NCBI GenBank assembly: GCA_963965975.1
Contig: OZ014423.1
Coordinates: 124,001 to 188,000, forward strand
Reading direction: 5' to 3'
Source of the DNA: Xestospongia bergquistia
Taxonomy: Eukaryota; Porifera; Demospongiae; Haplosclerida; Petrosiidae
Length of the DNA: 64,000 nt
In this document: piece by piece, positions 24,133-35,400 of the stretch
How the letters are laid out: each line of letters begins with the position of its first letter
Position numbering within the stretch: the first letter of the stretch is position 1
The notes under the pieces: model-generated
Database searches by the model: none
The model's input: the letters and a program-made list of their open reading frames with translations, nothing else
What the model was told of the DNA's origin: nothing
Translations under genes and position numbers: made by a program

Positions 24133-25613
24133 TTACTGGGTAGCAGAAGAAGTGGTTGTTGAGTCAGTACTTAATACAGTAGGTGGAGCTGTTGTAGTAG
24201 TTGGTGATGTCATACCAGGGGTTTTCCAAGCAGTTCTTCGACACTTAGTACGTCTGTTTTGAAACCATATCTTCACTTGGTTTTCTGATAAAGACAATCT
24301 TTCAGCTATTCTAGATCTCTCTGAATTTGTTAAATATTGTGTCGTCTGAAATGCCTTTTCCAATTCATCGATTTGATTGCCTGAAAAAGTAGCTCGACCT
24401 TTCTTATTATCCTTTTTGTTGTCTTTGTTTCCGCCACTTTTGTCTTCACCTTGTCCCTTAGGATCTTGTAATGGATTTTGACCAGGATATATAATACCTG
24501 TAGCTCCGGGTAATGTCATTCCATCTGGACTCAAGGCAGTAGGATCAAACCCAACTATTATATGGGAAAAGAAAATCATTATAAGAGATTGGACTATGTA
24601 TACAAGGAGGGACTACAACAGTGTCAACAATGCCTACTGTTGAAATGGCTTCGTAATTTTTAATATAAAAAGTGGTCCTTCTGAAATTCCTGTGTTTAAT
24701 AAAACTTGAGCATATAACTAAATGATATTCATAACATTTGCCAATCCAAGCTGAAGGGAATAACAGACCACTAATCATTATTAATGTAAATATATAAACA
24801 ATAATAGACAACAAAAATGAACCTTTAATAACAGATTGCAAACAAAAGGTTATTTGTTTAGATAGCTACTTTGATACATATACATGAGGGGAGGTTCTTT
24901 CTCAAAAGAAACTACCCAAGGCAGTCCAACCCAGTTGTTTATTGCCTACAGCGCATTGCAAGAGGAGGTCTTGCACTGAAGAAAGGCCTGGCTTAGCAAC
25001 TGGCTAGCTACGCCTTCAGACGCGATATGGTTGGCTAAGCACTAAATGAGCTGTTACAAGTTTTCCTTGCAGCCAACTCCCAAGGCAATTTTATTCATAA
25101 CATAGCTCCTGCAGCATTTGACTTACCAAAAGGCCTTCCAGGTAAATAGAATCCATGAGCTGCTAGATCATGAGGACTATGTTGCGTCGGCGTGGTGGGA
25201 GAACGCACTTCAGGACCGATAGATTGTGGATAATGATGATGAGGAGACGGATAGTGGAACACTGTTCCAATTGCAGCAGCACTTGTCGGCGATTTCTGAT
25301 ACGAAGGAGTCTTAGCTACCTCGCTAACTAACGTTTCACCACCTTGTTGTTGTTGCTGTTGTTGCTGTCCACCGAGAATATCGCGAATATTGTGTGGAGT
25401 AGCTGCAGCGTTGTCTGGACTGGAGACAGAAGATGGGCCAGTAGCTATGGGAGGATAGCCAGCTTGTTGATAGAAATCATAGCCCCACGGGCCTGGATGA
25501 ACTCCAGGACTCCACTGCATTCTGGCAGCAGCAGCTGGATGGAGAGGCGCTGGGTACGAAGGATACACCGTCCCATCGCCAGGTCTCGGAGGAGCTGCGT
25601 GATAATACTGCAT
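24133..25613 (-). CDS. NK5/6/7-type homeobox transcription factor
   Basis: Two exons, 25613-25127 and 24554-24133, joined in phase 1 (302 aa). Exon 1 is Pro/Tyr/Ala-rich with HNIRDILGG, an EH1-like repressor motif (about residues 74-82), and a polyglutamine run encoded by alternating CAA/CAG. Exon 2 has a Gly/Lys/Asp-rich linker and the homeodomain (about 212-271) with RATFSGNQIDELEKAFQ and [14 protein letters not shown], close to NK6/NK7-class FSGxQI homeodomains. The tail is Thr/Pro-rich. It lies immediately next to INPP5A; from memory, human NKX6-2 is likewise next to INPP5A. The intron carries a GC-richer block (24880-25090) unlike its surroundings. Confidence 0.85.
24880..25090. other. 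GC-rich block in homeobox intron
   Basis: Within the intron 25126-24555, base composition rises to roughly half G+C against about one third around it. It contains an imperfect inverted pair, GCTTAGCAAC and GTTGGCTAAGC (about 24978 and 25032). It could be a cis-regulatory element or an old repeat; no TIR or target duplication is seen. Confidence 0.35.
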
Positions 25614-25927
25614 TTTGTTCTGCTTCAGTAAAGATTGGGCAGGGTCCTAATATATACTACTGGATTGCTTTAAGGTCGACGAGACTGAGGCTAGGAGCAA
25701 AGCAGAGGCGTGTTTATAATGCAATGCTATCTGATTTATCAAGCATAGATTACCGCCCACCGTCATGCATATCCGCCCCCCTCAGCCCAAGGTTTTGAAT
25801 TTCATCTTTCAAATAAGTTACTTACACGAATTTAATGGTACAGATGATGAACCTCCAGTAGGAGGTAAAAGAGATGATATCAATACTGGTAGATGCTGGA
25901 GAGCAGCTAGTGCTGCTGTGTTAAATG
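25614..25927. other. Upstream flank of NK5/6/7-type gene
   Basis: About 310 bp with a GC-richer stretch (25665-25800, CCGCCCACCG and CCGCCCCCCTC). Likely the promoter of the minus-strand homeobox gene. A plus-strand open frame over 25765-25959 was judged unsupported. Confidence 0.5.
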
Positions 25928-28900
25928 CTAGATGTAGAGACAAAAGGAAGTGTCTATAAATAGTATCATTAACAAAATGGTTTGATTACTATGGCAACAT
26001 TATTATTAGCAATGAAATGGTCAGGGTTAAAATCATGATATGATAGAGAAATAGTTCAAATAATAATAAAAATAAGTATTTGGCAAACTTAAAATATAAT
26101 AAAATATATATAATTATGTGTATATCCCTAAGTTTTAAAACATGAATAATTCCATTAATGATTTTAAAAATAAGCCAAAATTATAATTTACATGCATAAG
26201 CGGAATATAGTTAAAATTATTGTAGTTGGGATGAAGGGAGGCGGACAACAAAACGTCTACTGATCTGTATGGGAAGGGGTAGAAAAAAAGAATAAATTAG
26301 TCAACCTACTCAATGAATTCAGCTTTAAGCCCTAAGGATAATAATTGTGGGTATTATAAAAACCATGAATACTTAAGAGAGAGGAACACTCTAAACTAGA
26401 ATGAGATTTATAGCTTAATTGAAGAAGTGAGTGGCCACTTTATCAAAACATAGTTAAGAGGTAGTATGCATGAATGCTGTCATTGAGGTATCTACTGTCT
26501 CAACTAATAAATTATATTCATAGAGGGCAACTTGATATTACGTATTCATAGTTGTTAAAGAATGAACTAGTCAAATAGTTGCCATAGCAATACTGTTACA
26601 AACCACACCCATTAATGTACCTTGAAGTTGATGTTGAGACCCTGTAGACAAGGATATATTGGCTGGAGTGCTATCAAATTTGGACAAGTTTAATCCAAAT
26701 AAAAGATAGACAGGCTAGAAAGAGAATACAATGTGGTCAACAAAAGAATGTGTGGAATGTAAGTTGATAAGAGTAATAAGAAGTAAGGTTAGACAAAAAA
26801 ACAAGAATTCAAATTAAGGCTTCAAGTATATGTATCATTTAGTACTCTAACCACACTATAATGGACAGCTGGCTAGCCGAACAAAAGAGTTGAGTATTTA
26901 CCAGTTTAGACAAATGATAGCTATATAATCAACCAATCTAACTGAACATATGGTTTGTGCTAATACTAGAGTTAATGAGCCGTGATAACATCATCTGTCA
27001 AGCTTCATTACACATTCAATTTATGATGTTAAAATGACACATTGAGTACAATAAAGTGCAGATATTGTGAGAAATAGGAGTTTTTTTAGACTTTGAAATC
27101 CTAGAGGGGAGGAAGAAGCCAGTGACTTGGCCTCAGGTCACATTAAAGATCTGACTGGATTGCTATGTGTGTAGGAGCGTGTCATGTAAAGACAAACAAG
27201 GCACTGACCACAAAATACAACATATCATAGTAGAGTCATTAGCTTATTAATACATGATCTCTCCCGGTCAATTCCCCACCAAAATGTATACATAAAGACA
27301 ACTGTCATGACATACTTTGTGATCACCAGTACAAACATCTTTTCCCATTAAGTTGTAGACAGGTTGGATAGAACTCTATTGAAAAGATATGAATACTACA
27401 AGTGGAATATTTTATGATACTATTATAGCTTATGAATATTCTCAACTTATTAAGGTTGGCTCATTTTACTGATGAGGGTTGTTAATGCCTCATGAATATT
27501 CTCAACTTATTAAAAGTCTCTTCTCAGTTGACAGAGGTAGTGTATGTACTAATATAAACCAATTAAGCATTGTTTCATGAATAAATGTCAAACACTACAA
27601 GAAATGAATATCATTAAGTGAAGAGGTACTCTATTGGGCTATATTCATTACTGAGTAGTGGCAAAAGGATAATGTCAACAGTCACCACAAAAGAGATTCA
27701 TAATATTCACAATACAAGATACTAATAGTAAATAAATACCTGCTGGACAAGACCCATAGCTAAGTCATTCATTAAAACACGATCACACCAAGCAGGACAT
27801 CTAGTAAAATGAGAAAATAGGAATTCATAAAGATGATGATGTTAACCACGACATAAGGCGACAGGGAACAATGACGGATTTACTCTACAACTTCCTTGAG
27901 ACACAATGTCAAGTATGTGTGGGGGAGATACTAGTAGAGTAGGCCACCTCTGCCATTTGGAAGACAAGAGAAGCCAAATCTACTAGACAGTAACTAAATA
28001 CAAGAATCTAATGACATTGTCAGTAGTTTTGTCATAACTATGTGTGTTTATTAGAGATAGTTAACACAACACTCTAGATGACATTACACTATTGTTTCCA
28101 TAGCAACAAGACTACCTTTTCTCCATGTACCGGTTACTAACAGTCGAGTCCTCACTGAAGGGATAGCTATAATAAAAGGAGAAAGGTCAGTTTATTTACT
28201 ATATTCATTGACTGGCAAACTAACAGCACACAGGACATTCCAATGGATTGGTGCAAAACAAACACCTCTTATTAATAATATTCATGACTCTGTATATGGT
28301 CACGCCTCTCAAATCTTGGAAAAATTGGGTGTATTGCGTGTACAATTAATTATATTCATTGAGTTGAGGGTGGGCTGTGAAATAAATCTGTGAAAATAAC
28401 ACACCCATTTTTGAAATGAAAGTCTATCTGGTATTTGTGTCAAAATATTTTGATGATGTGGGAGTGGCATTGTAATTAATATATTTTACTGTCACTTGAT
28501 TCCACTTAGACCCTCAAGTGCACAGCAAGTAATGAGCCACTCCCATAATTATAATATTTAATTTGACACAGGCAGCACACTATAATAATTCTACTTATTA
28601 AATATTGGCATAATACTTACCTTGGTTGAAATTTAATTGGTAACTCTTTCATTTCCTTAATGTTAGATAGTTCACAATCATATTTCAACAACTATATTAA
28701 AACAACAAATACATCAATTCATTATTACTATAATACACTAACCTCAATAAAACCTTCAACAAACAAAGTAGCATGTGAATTGGGATAAAACTTGCGTCTC
28801 TCAATGCACAAGCTGTCCTCTTCCATTGCCAATGGATTACGATATATTACTTTTTCTAAACTCCCAGAGTCTCCTCTAATAAACTGAGGTTGATGATATT

Positions 28901-30724
28901 GAGTAGTCACGTGCTAATAATAAAAATAATACATTACTTAATTAAAAAAAGAAACTAACTTTAACAACTGCTGTTAAATCTAATCGAAAATTAAAGTCCC
29001 CAAACATAAATAAAGGATCATTAGTTGAACAAACCCTATATAACAAGATAGATAATTGGATGTATTATACTAATGTGTTGCTGACCTTTGTAATGTGTGA
29101 TGCATTGCTCTGTGTCTGTATTGACTGTAACATGAAGGGGACTAAAAAATAAAGGACACACCCATTTATGAATATTATTAATTTATGAAGAATGCATACC
29201 TGTTCTAATGCAACCAAATTATCTTCATCGTGAAATAAATGAACATTGACTAAATTAAGGTTGTTACTAATGAGAGATGATAATGTCAGAGATCATGTGA
29301 CAATCACATGACTTACCCATTAATTTTCCATTTAGTATGCATAAAACCTTTACGTGACCATTTTACCTAAAGAATAATAACAAGATAATTAACCATGCTA
29401 ATGACAGGGATATACCACAATCATGTAATTAATAGATCACATGTAACTATAAATTAATAACAACATCATCACATGTAATTGTACAAGTAAATAATAGGGA
29501 TTTCCTACACAATTAATAATAAAATATTGGTAATTACTTCAGGATAATATTCTGAAGGGAAACGCTCTTTATGATGATACTCATTTGATGATAATTGTTG
29601 GCACATCCCCTCAGTTTGACAGGATATCTAGATACCAATAAATAAACCTCCAAACAACAATGTATAACTTACCACTTCACCGATAACTTCTTGGAACTCG
29701 TCACCTATATCCAATAAAAATATTATAGGGGGCGTGTCATATCATGGAGAATTTACTTACAATGAAAATTCCATATTTTGACTGATGATAGTCTTGAATG
29801 GATAAAGTACATGCTACCCAATGCCTAAAGACAAAGTCACACCCACTTATTATGATATTAATAAATATATACCGTAAAATGGTCACTATTGTTAAAGTCA
29901 GTGTCCATGAATATTCTTACACGATCAAACTGTGCTAACACTGGAATAGTTTTTAGTTTTCTGTGTGCGTGTGTGTGAGAAAGAGAGAGAAAGAAAGAAA
30001 GAAAAATGTAACATAAGAATTAGTAGGAGTAATATCTTTACTCAGGCATTAATAGTGTTTTGTTAACTATCAAAACATCTAGACTTATCTTCCTTATTAG
30101 TTAGTTGTCATTTAATTACAAACAAATATCAAGAATGTCTCATAACATAACACACATTGAGAGTGAGGAAGTTAGAAAGTAAGCAAACCATTCGTGCTAT
30201 TTCAGAACTGAAAGCAACAGTCAATTGAACAACTAAAGCATTTTAACAATGTTCTAACATCAAATAACAAGCTAGCAGTGAGCTTTGTAGACAGTCTATT
30301 ATACAACATAACAGTCCCATATCATCACAGTTAGATTACTATCACATTGATTCTTACTTACTTGACAAATTCAAAGATTTTTGGCATTGTTATCTCAAAA
30401 TCTTTCCCTCCAATTTCTTGACAGTGAAGTGCAATGACATCAGGGTCTGACGCCATTATCATCTAATAATGGGAGCAGTAACTATAGTAATATTCAAACA
30501 TTATCTTACCTCATTGAATACTGACAACCATTTTTGTTCTATCTCATGCTAAAGAAAAATATATTACAGTAAACTCAAGTTGTATAATCACGTATTTATT
30601 AATATTATATGTGAGATATTTCTTTAATTTTATATACAATAGTTTTATCTAAATGCTATTGAATACTTACTTCTTCAAAGACAGAACCCAAGTTGGAGGT
30701 TATTAAGAGAACTTTGCAGCTCAT
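25928..30724 (-). CDS. INPP5A: Type I inositol polyphosphate 5-phosphatase (INPP5A)
   Basis: About 16 small exons from ATG 30724 (MSCKVLLITSNLGSVFEE). Motifs in order match human INPP5A: VIALHCQEIGGKDFE, FTALGSMYFIHSRL, PEVKWSRKGFMHTKW, LVNVHLFHDEDNLVALE, GDFNFRLD (about 29000, catalytic Asp/Asn), SYPFSEDSTVSNRYMEKR (about 28160), RCPAWCDRVLMND (about 27790), CTGDHK (about 27315) and PVYLLFGL (26714). The enzyme removes the 5-phosphate from Ins(1,4,5)P3 and InsP4, ending calcium signals at the membrane. The 3' end is uncertain. Splicing from 26621 in phase 1 to an acceptor at 25954 gives a terminal exon 25953-25928 ending in CLYI, a plausible CAAX-type box as expected for this family. Other acceptors, or read-through to a stop near 26571, are possible. 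Introns are longer than in neighbouring genes. Confidence 0.9.
29957..30006. repeat. GT/GA/GAAA microsatellite in INPP5A intron
   Basis: A compound low-complexity tract: a GTGTGCGTGTGTGTG run followed by GA and GAAA repeats, in one of the longest INPP5A introns. Confidence 0.85.
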
Positions 30725-30988
30725 CTTCAATAGTAGTAAGCTATTACTATCTATGACAAGCTTTGCAGTGAGCTGTTAAACAGTTGGTGGCTTGTAGCTC
30801 TGTAGACTAGATGGGCTGGGACTTATTACACTTGTAAGAAGACACAGTAGGTGAGAGAGAATTCATCGATTTATACACTTCCTGTCTCTGCCCCACCAAA
30901 TACATTAATGTGCGCATGCGCGAACATATTCTCCCGCCAAATATTTTTCCTTGACTAATGATAAAGAAATACACACAAATTTTTTTTA

Positions 30989-32383
30989 CTAAATAGATCT
31001 TGTTAATTGCTGTGCTACCCTTCTAACTTGATCCTTTTGTGCTCCTGTTTGAGGTGAATGACTTCGAGCTTGTTCCCTTTTTGAATGATAAAGTTCAGTT
31101 AGTCTGAGAGCTTCTTCAACATTTAAATTATACAATACAACTAATAGTAATGCTATAACAATACCAGTTCTACCATGACCACCCCAACAATGTACATACA
31201 CTACTTCATCATGTTGTTGTACTATAGATGCTAACTGTGGAATAAATTGGATCAAAGCATCATCCTTTGGGATAAATCCATCTAAATTTAAGACTTAATA
31301 CTAAAATAAATTATTAATCATTTAATTACCAGGCATTGGAAAGGACTGAAACTTAATTCTCTGTCCACGATCATGTGCCAATTGTCTTGCAATATCTTCA
31401 TAAGGTACAAATCGTTTAAGCTCATCAATTTGCATTAAACACACAAAGTATGTAACACCTATAACATGTATATTATATTACTGAGTAATTATAATAGAGT
31501 TAGAAAACAACTCACCACTTTCTATAACACTCTTTATTGTTGCTCTATGTTTTTCTGGTTCAATACTACCAGGGTATGCCCCTGCAATTAATTTACCAGG
31601 TAACACCCAATTAGATGTGGGGGTGGGACCTTTTACCGCAGTGTCAGGAGGTAATGGAGGTAGCTTAGGAGATGTTTCACTAATGCAGCCATTTCTGCCA
31701 GCCATTGAAGATAGCAATTGTTTTCCAACTGTTCTGACTTGTTCCATTTGAGCACTTGTTTGAGGTGAATGGAGTCGAGCTTGTTCTCTTTTTGAATGAT
31801 AAAGTTCAGTTAGTCTGAGAGCTTCTTCAACATTTAAATTATACAATACAACTAACAGTAATGCTATAACAATACCAGTTCTACCATGACCACCCCAACA
31901 ATGTACATACACTACTTCATCATGTTGTTGCACTATAGATGCTAACTGTGGAATAAATTGCATCAAAGCATCATCATCAGCTCGACCCATATCTGTAAAC
32001 AAAGATACAAGACACACCCACTATTTGTCAATCACCTTGTATTGGAAAGTGATTAAATGATATTGTACGACCATATTCTTGAGCAATCTCTTTAGCTAAC
32101 GTATCATATGGTTCAAATAGTTCAGCCTCTCCTTCCTCCATTAAACATACAAAACGAGTAACTCCTACCAATTTGATAAGTTAATTAGCAACTTGATGTT
32201 TTAATTACCTGATTGGATGACATCTCTAATAATTTGTAAATGTTTCTCAGAGTTAACAGAACCAGGGTAAGCCCCTGCGATTAGTTTTCCAGGAATTACC
32301 CAGTTAGAGGTAGGCATAGGACCTCTCATATCAGCAGTATCTAGAGGGAGAGGAGGCAGTCTTGATTTATCAGGAGCAGCCAT
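30989..32383 (-). CDS. Tandem-domain protein tyrosine phosphatase-like gene
   Basis: Starts at ATG 32383 (MAAPDKSRLPPLPLDTADM), stop at 30989. Two repeats of one phosphatase module follow each other. Each begins PTSNWVxPGKLIAGAYPGS, continues with xTxFVCLM and FxPYxxxAxxxAxxxG, and ends with the CX5R signature in VYVHCWGGHGRTGIVIAL. The module exons are 32383-32201, about 32165-32040 and 31993-31478 for the first repeat; the last of these runs on into the start of the second repeat, which continues about 31460-31330 and 31285-30989. The Cys and Arg of the active site are intact in both. The family is the broad dual-specificity/PTP-like group; the HCWGG form is common in protist, plant and bacterial relatives. 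Substrate unknown. The active-site exons of the two repeats are almost identical in DNA while the first halves differ. It is divergent from VPS8 across 73 bp. Confidence 0.8.
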
Positions 32384-32456
32384 TTTTAGAGAGCATTAAT
32401 AAGAGTAAGACGAGCATCAAATAGAGAGTTGTTCTCTTTAGCTCCTTCTTTTAGTA
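32384..32456. promoter_or_regulatory. 73-bp divergent intergenic region (phosphatase / VPS8)
   Basis: The two ATGs (32383 minus, 32457 plus) face away from each other across only 73 bp, so both promoters must overlap here or lie inside the neighbouring 5' sequences. No TATA box is seen. Confidence 0.6.
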
Positions 32457-35400
32457 ATGTCTGCTCCAGTGAACACTGATCAATTGAGTGCTCTAGCTCA
32501 ATTGAGTGTGTCTGCAAGTGGACAGCTCTCTTCTGTATTAGATACCTCCTCAGTAAGTCTGCCATATATCCACGCCCCCTTCTATAACATTTGCAGGATA
32601 ACTTTGAGGATGACATCCCTCGTGTTACTGAAGTACCCACACTAGATAGTATTTTAAATGAAGTAAGTTTTATACGGACTAACTAGTTTAGAAATTATCT
32701 TATAGGAAGGTGATGCCGCCCCCACAATTGATGAGTTGGGTCTGAGAGAACTTTTAAATGACGAGAGCGTTGCTATTGGTCCAACTTTTTTTCAAACTAA
32801 TCCAGAAATGTAAGTATTTAAATTTTTATGTGTGTAATTGTTGTTATTAACTAGTCATGAACATCCTAAAGAGACATCCATTCTTCATCAAAGTCAATTG
32901 CAAGGTGTGGCTAATCAAATAGCTAAAGCTAACGTAAGTAGGAGTAACCTTCTAATTAAATATTAATGAGGTCTTTTATTGATAGTCAAAAGGGTCATGT
33001 GGTTTACCAACTGCAATGGTAAAAATAATGTAATATAATTTGTAATAATAATTATTGTTGTTCATTATATATATAGACTGCTGGTCTTTATATAGCTGTT
33101 GGCACTTCACGAGGGTTGACCCTGGTATTTGGTAAGTAATTACAACAATTATAATGTACTTTATGACAATATTAATAGACACAAAGGAACATATGAAGTC
33201 TATATTAGTCCCTTTCTTACCTGGTGGAAAAAAATTGGATAGTTAGTACATAATATAGCTAGCAATTAATTATTAATTAATTAGGTAGTACATATGGGGC
33301 AGTCTCAGCACTTGATCTCATTCATGATGGGTCTCGTATACTTGTGGGACATGCTAAAGGGCTGGTACGATGTATATGACCACACCCCCTTATCTCCATG
33401 ATATTTAGATCACTCATTGGGATTTAGAAAACAATAAGTTACTACGTTATATTGATGATGCTCATCCTCCTGGTTTTGCTGTCCTCAATATTAGAGTGGG
33501 TGTGGTTATTGTTATTGTCATAGTAACCATGCATGTTTAATTAGTTCACTGATGATCCTTCAGTTGTATTATTTTGTAACAGCGGAGGAAATGTTTTTTT
33601 TCTCAAATTCAAGTGAAGAGATTTCATGATAATGATATAATTATGTTCTCTAATAACAGGAGAAATTTTACTGGATTAAGAACTTGGCATTCGGAATGTT
33701 TCTTTTCAGGATGGTTAGTTCTCTCCTTTTTTCTTTAACTTATAATACTTAGTAATGGGGAAGCCTTCACTTTTGAGCCTGTCAAGTTGGAAAGTATGCC
33801 ACAACACCCTCTCAAAGAATATTGTATTGTTGCTGTTGCTACGGTAACCCAGGTAAGACCCATATCCTCATTGTTAACACATATATTATGCCACGCCTAT
33901 ATTAGGTTGTTATAATTAGTATTGCTCCAAAGCTTGAAGGTCTCATTTCTGTATCTGTTATGGTATGTATAAATTAATGGGTGTGGTCTATTATGGAGTC
34001 TCCACCCACTTAGGGCAAGCCTAACACATTACCCTTACTTTCATGGCACTTTGCTTTAGTGGAACACAAAGAACCAGAAAAGACAGAGTCTGCTGTTCAT
34101 CCTGTTAGTGGGTGTGGCTTAACTCCATATATGGTCATATGGTTGTAGGTGTTAGCTATTGCTCGTGATGATGTTGTACAATATGTACAGCTAGAAGCAA
34201 AAGATGGGAAACCTGAGTTTAAACTTCTCAAGAAACTTAAAGTTGGTTATACAATAACAGCTTTTAAAGTGAGTTATAATAATAAATATTATGTGACTTA
34301 CATTCTGTGTAGTGGATTAATTCACAAACTGTGGTTGCTATGGATACCACAGAAAGAATTCATCTGATCAGTGTACGAGAAACTAGAGAAATAGAGGTAC
34401 TATTTATTGCTGCCCCTCAATTTATTGATTTATTAATTGTTGTTTCAGGTGCTTGATCTAAAACAAGTCGAACTGGTCTATGGATCCAGTTTTTACAAGT
34501 CTATAGAAACTGGTGGCAATGTCAGTCCAGCTCTAGTAAGTTTTGATGATGTTATCATATTAATTTATTTATAGAACACAGTTCTATTTTTAGAATAACA
34601 CTTTTCTTCATATTAGGTAGCAGCCAGTGAAAATGCTTGTTATAATTCCATAGTAGCCAGTCAAAATAAACTGTTATTATTAGGACTACATACTTTACAT
34701 AAAGTAACTATTAAATCATGGAAAGAGGTAATATATTATATATGTAACTAATCTATGTACATATGTAATGTGCTATTTGTATATGTACAAATACTCCATT
34801 TGTATATAGAGATTAGCTTGTCTTGTCAGAGATGGTCATTTTGTTGAGGGAATTGAACTGGGATTACAATTTTATGAAGGGAAAGCTAAAGCAGTTGTGG
34901 GTAAGCCCCTTGGATTATTAGATAAATTTAATCACATTTTATTAGGACTTTCTGGTTCAATTAAAAAGAGAAAAGAGGCCATCATGGAACAGGTAAGAAT
35001 TATGTGTCATAGTCATGTGACTATCACATGACATTAGGTTATTGACATGTTGCAAGGATTTGTGGATATCAAGTTAATAGTTAATAAACCAATTAATATC
35101 CCAGAAAGAGAACTTGAAAATTATTATCAGGTATTATTCCATTATATAGAAAATTGATATCATTTTATTTAATAGTCTGTAGCAAAAATAGCTTTTGATT
35201 GTTGTCTCAGGATCAATAAACTGTGAGATCAATGAATGGACAAAAGAATAAAATGGTTATTTTTATTGTTTTTCTAGTGACCTATTATTTGGTCCATTAT
35301 ATGATACATTTAGTGGAGAAGGTAGTTTTTGTAAAACTGTCTTTTTGGAAACCTTATATACTTTTGTTATTGATGGAAAGTAAGGTAGCCACACCCACCA

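Noticed and set aside
25765-25959. Plus-strand open frame of 64 codons with coding-like composition
   Set aside because: No homology, no clear upstream exon, and it lies in the homeobox promoter region and across the proposed minus-strand INPP5A terminal exon; kept only as a note.
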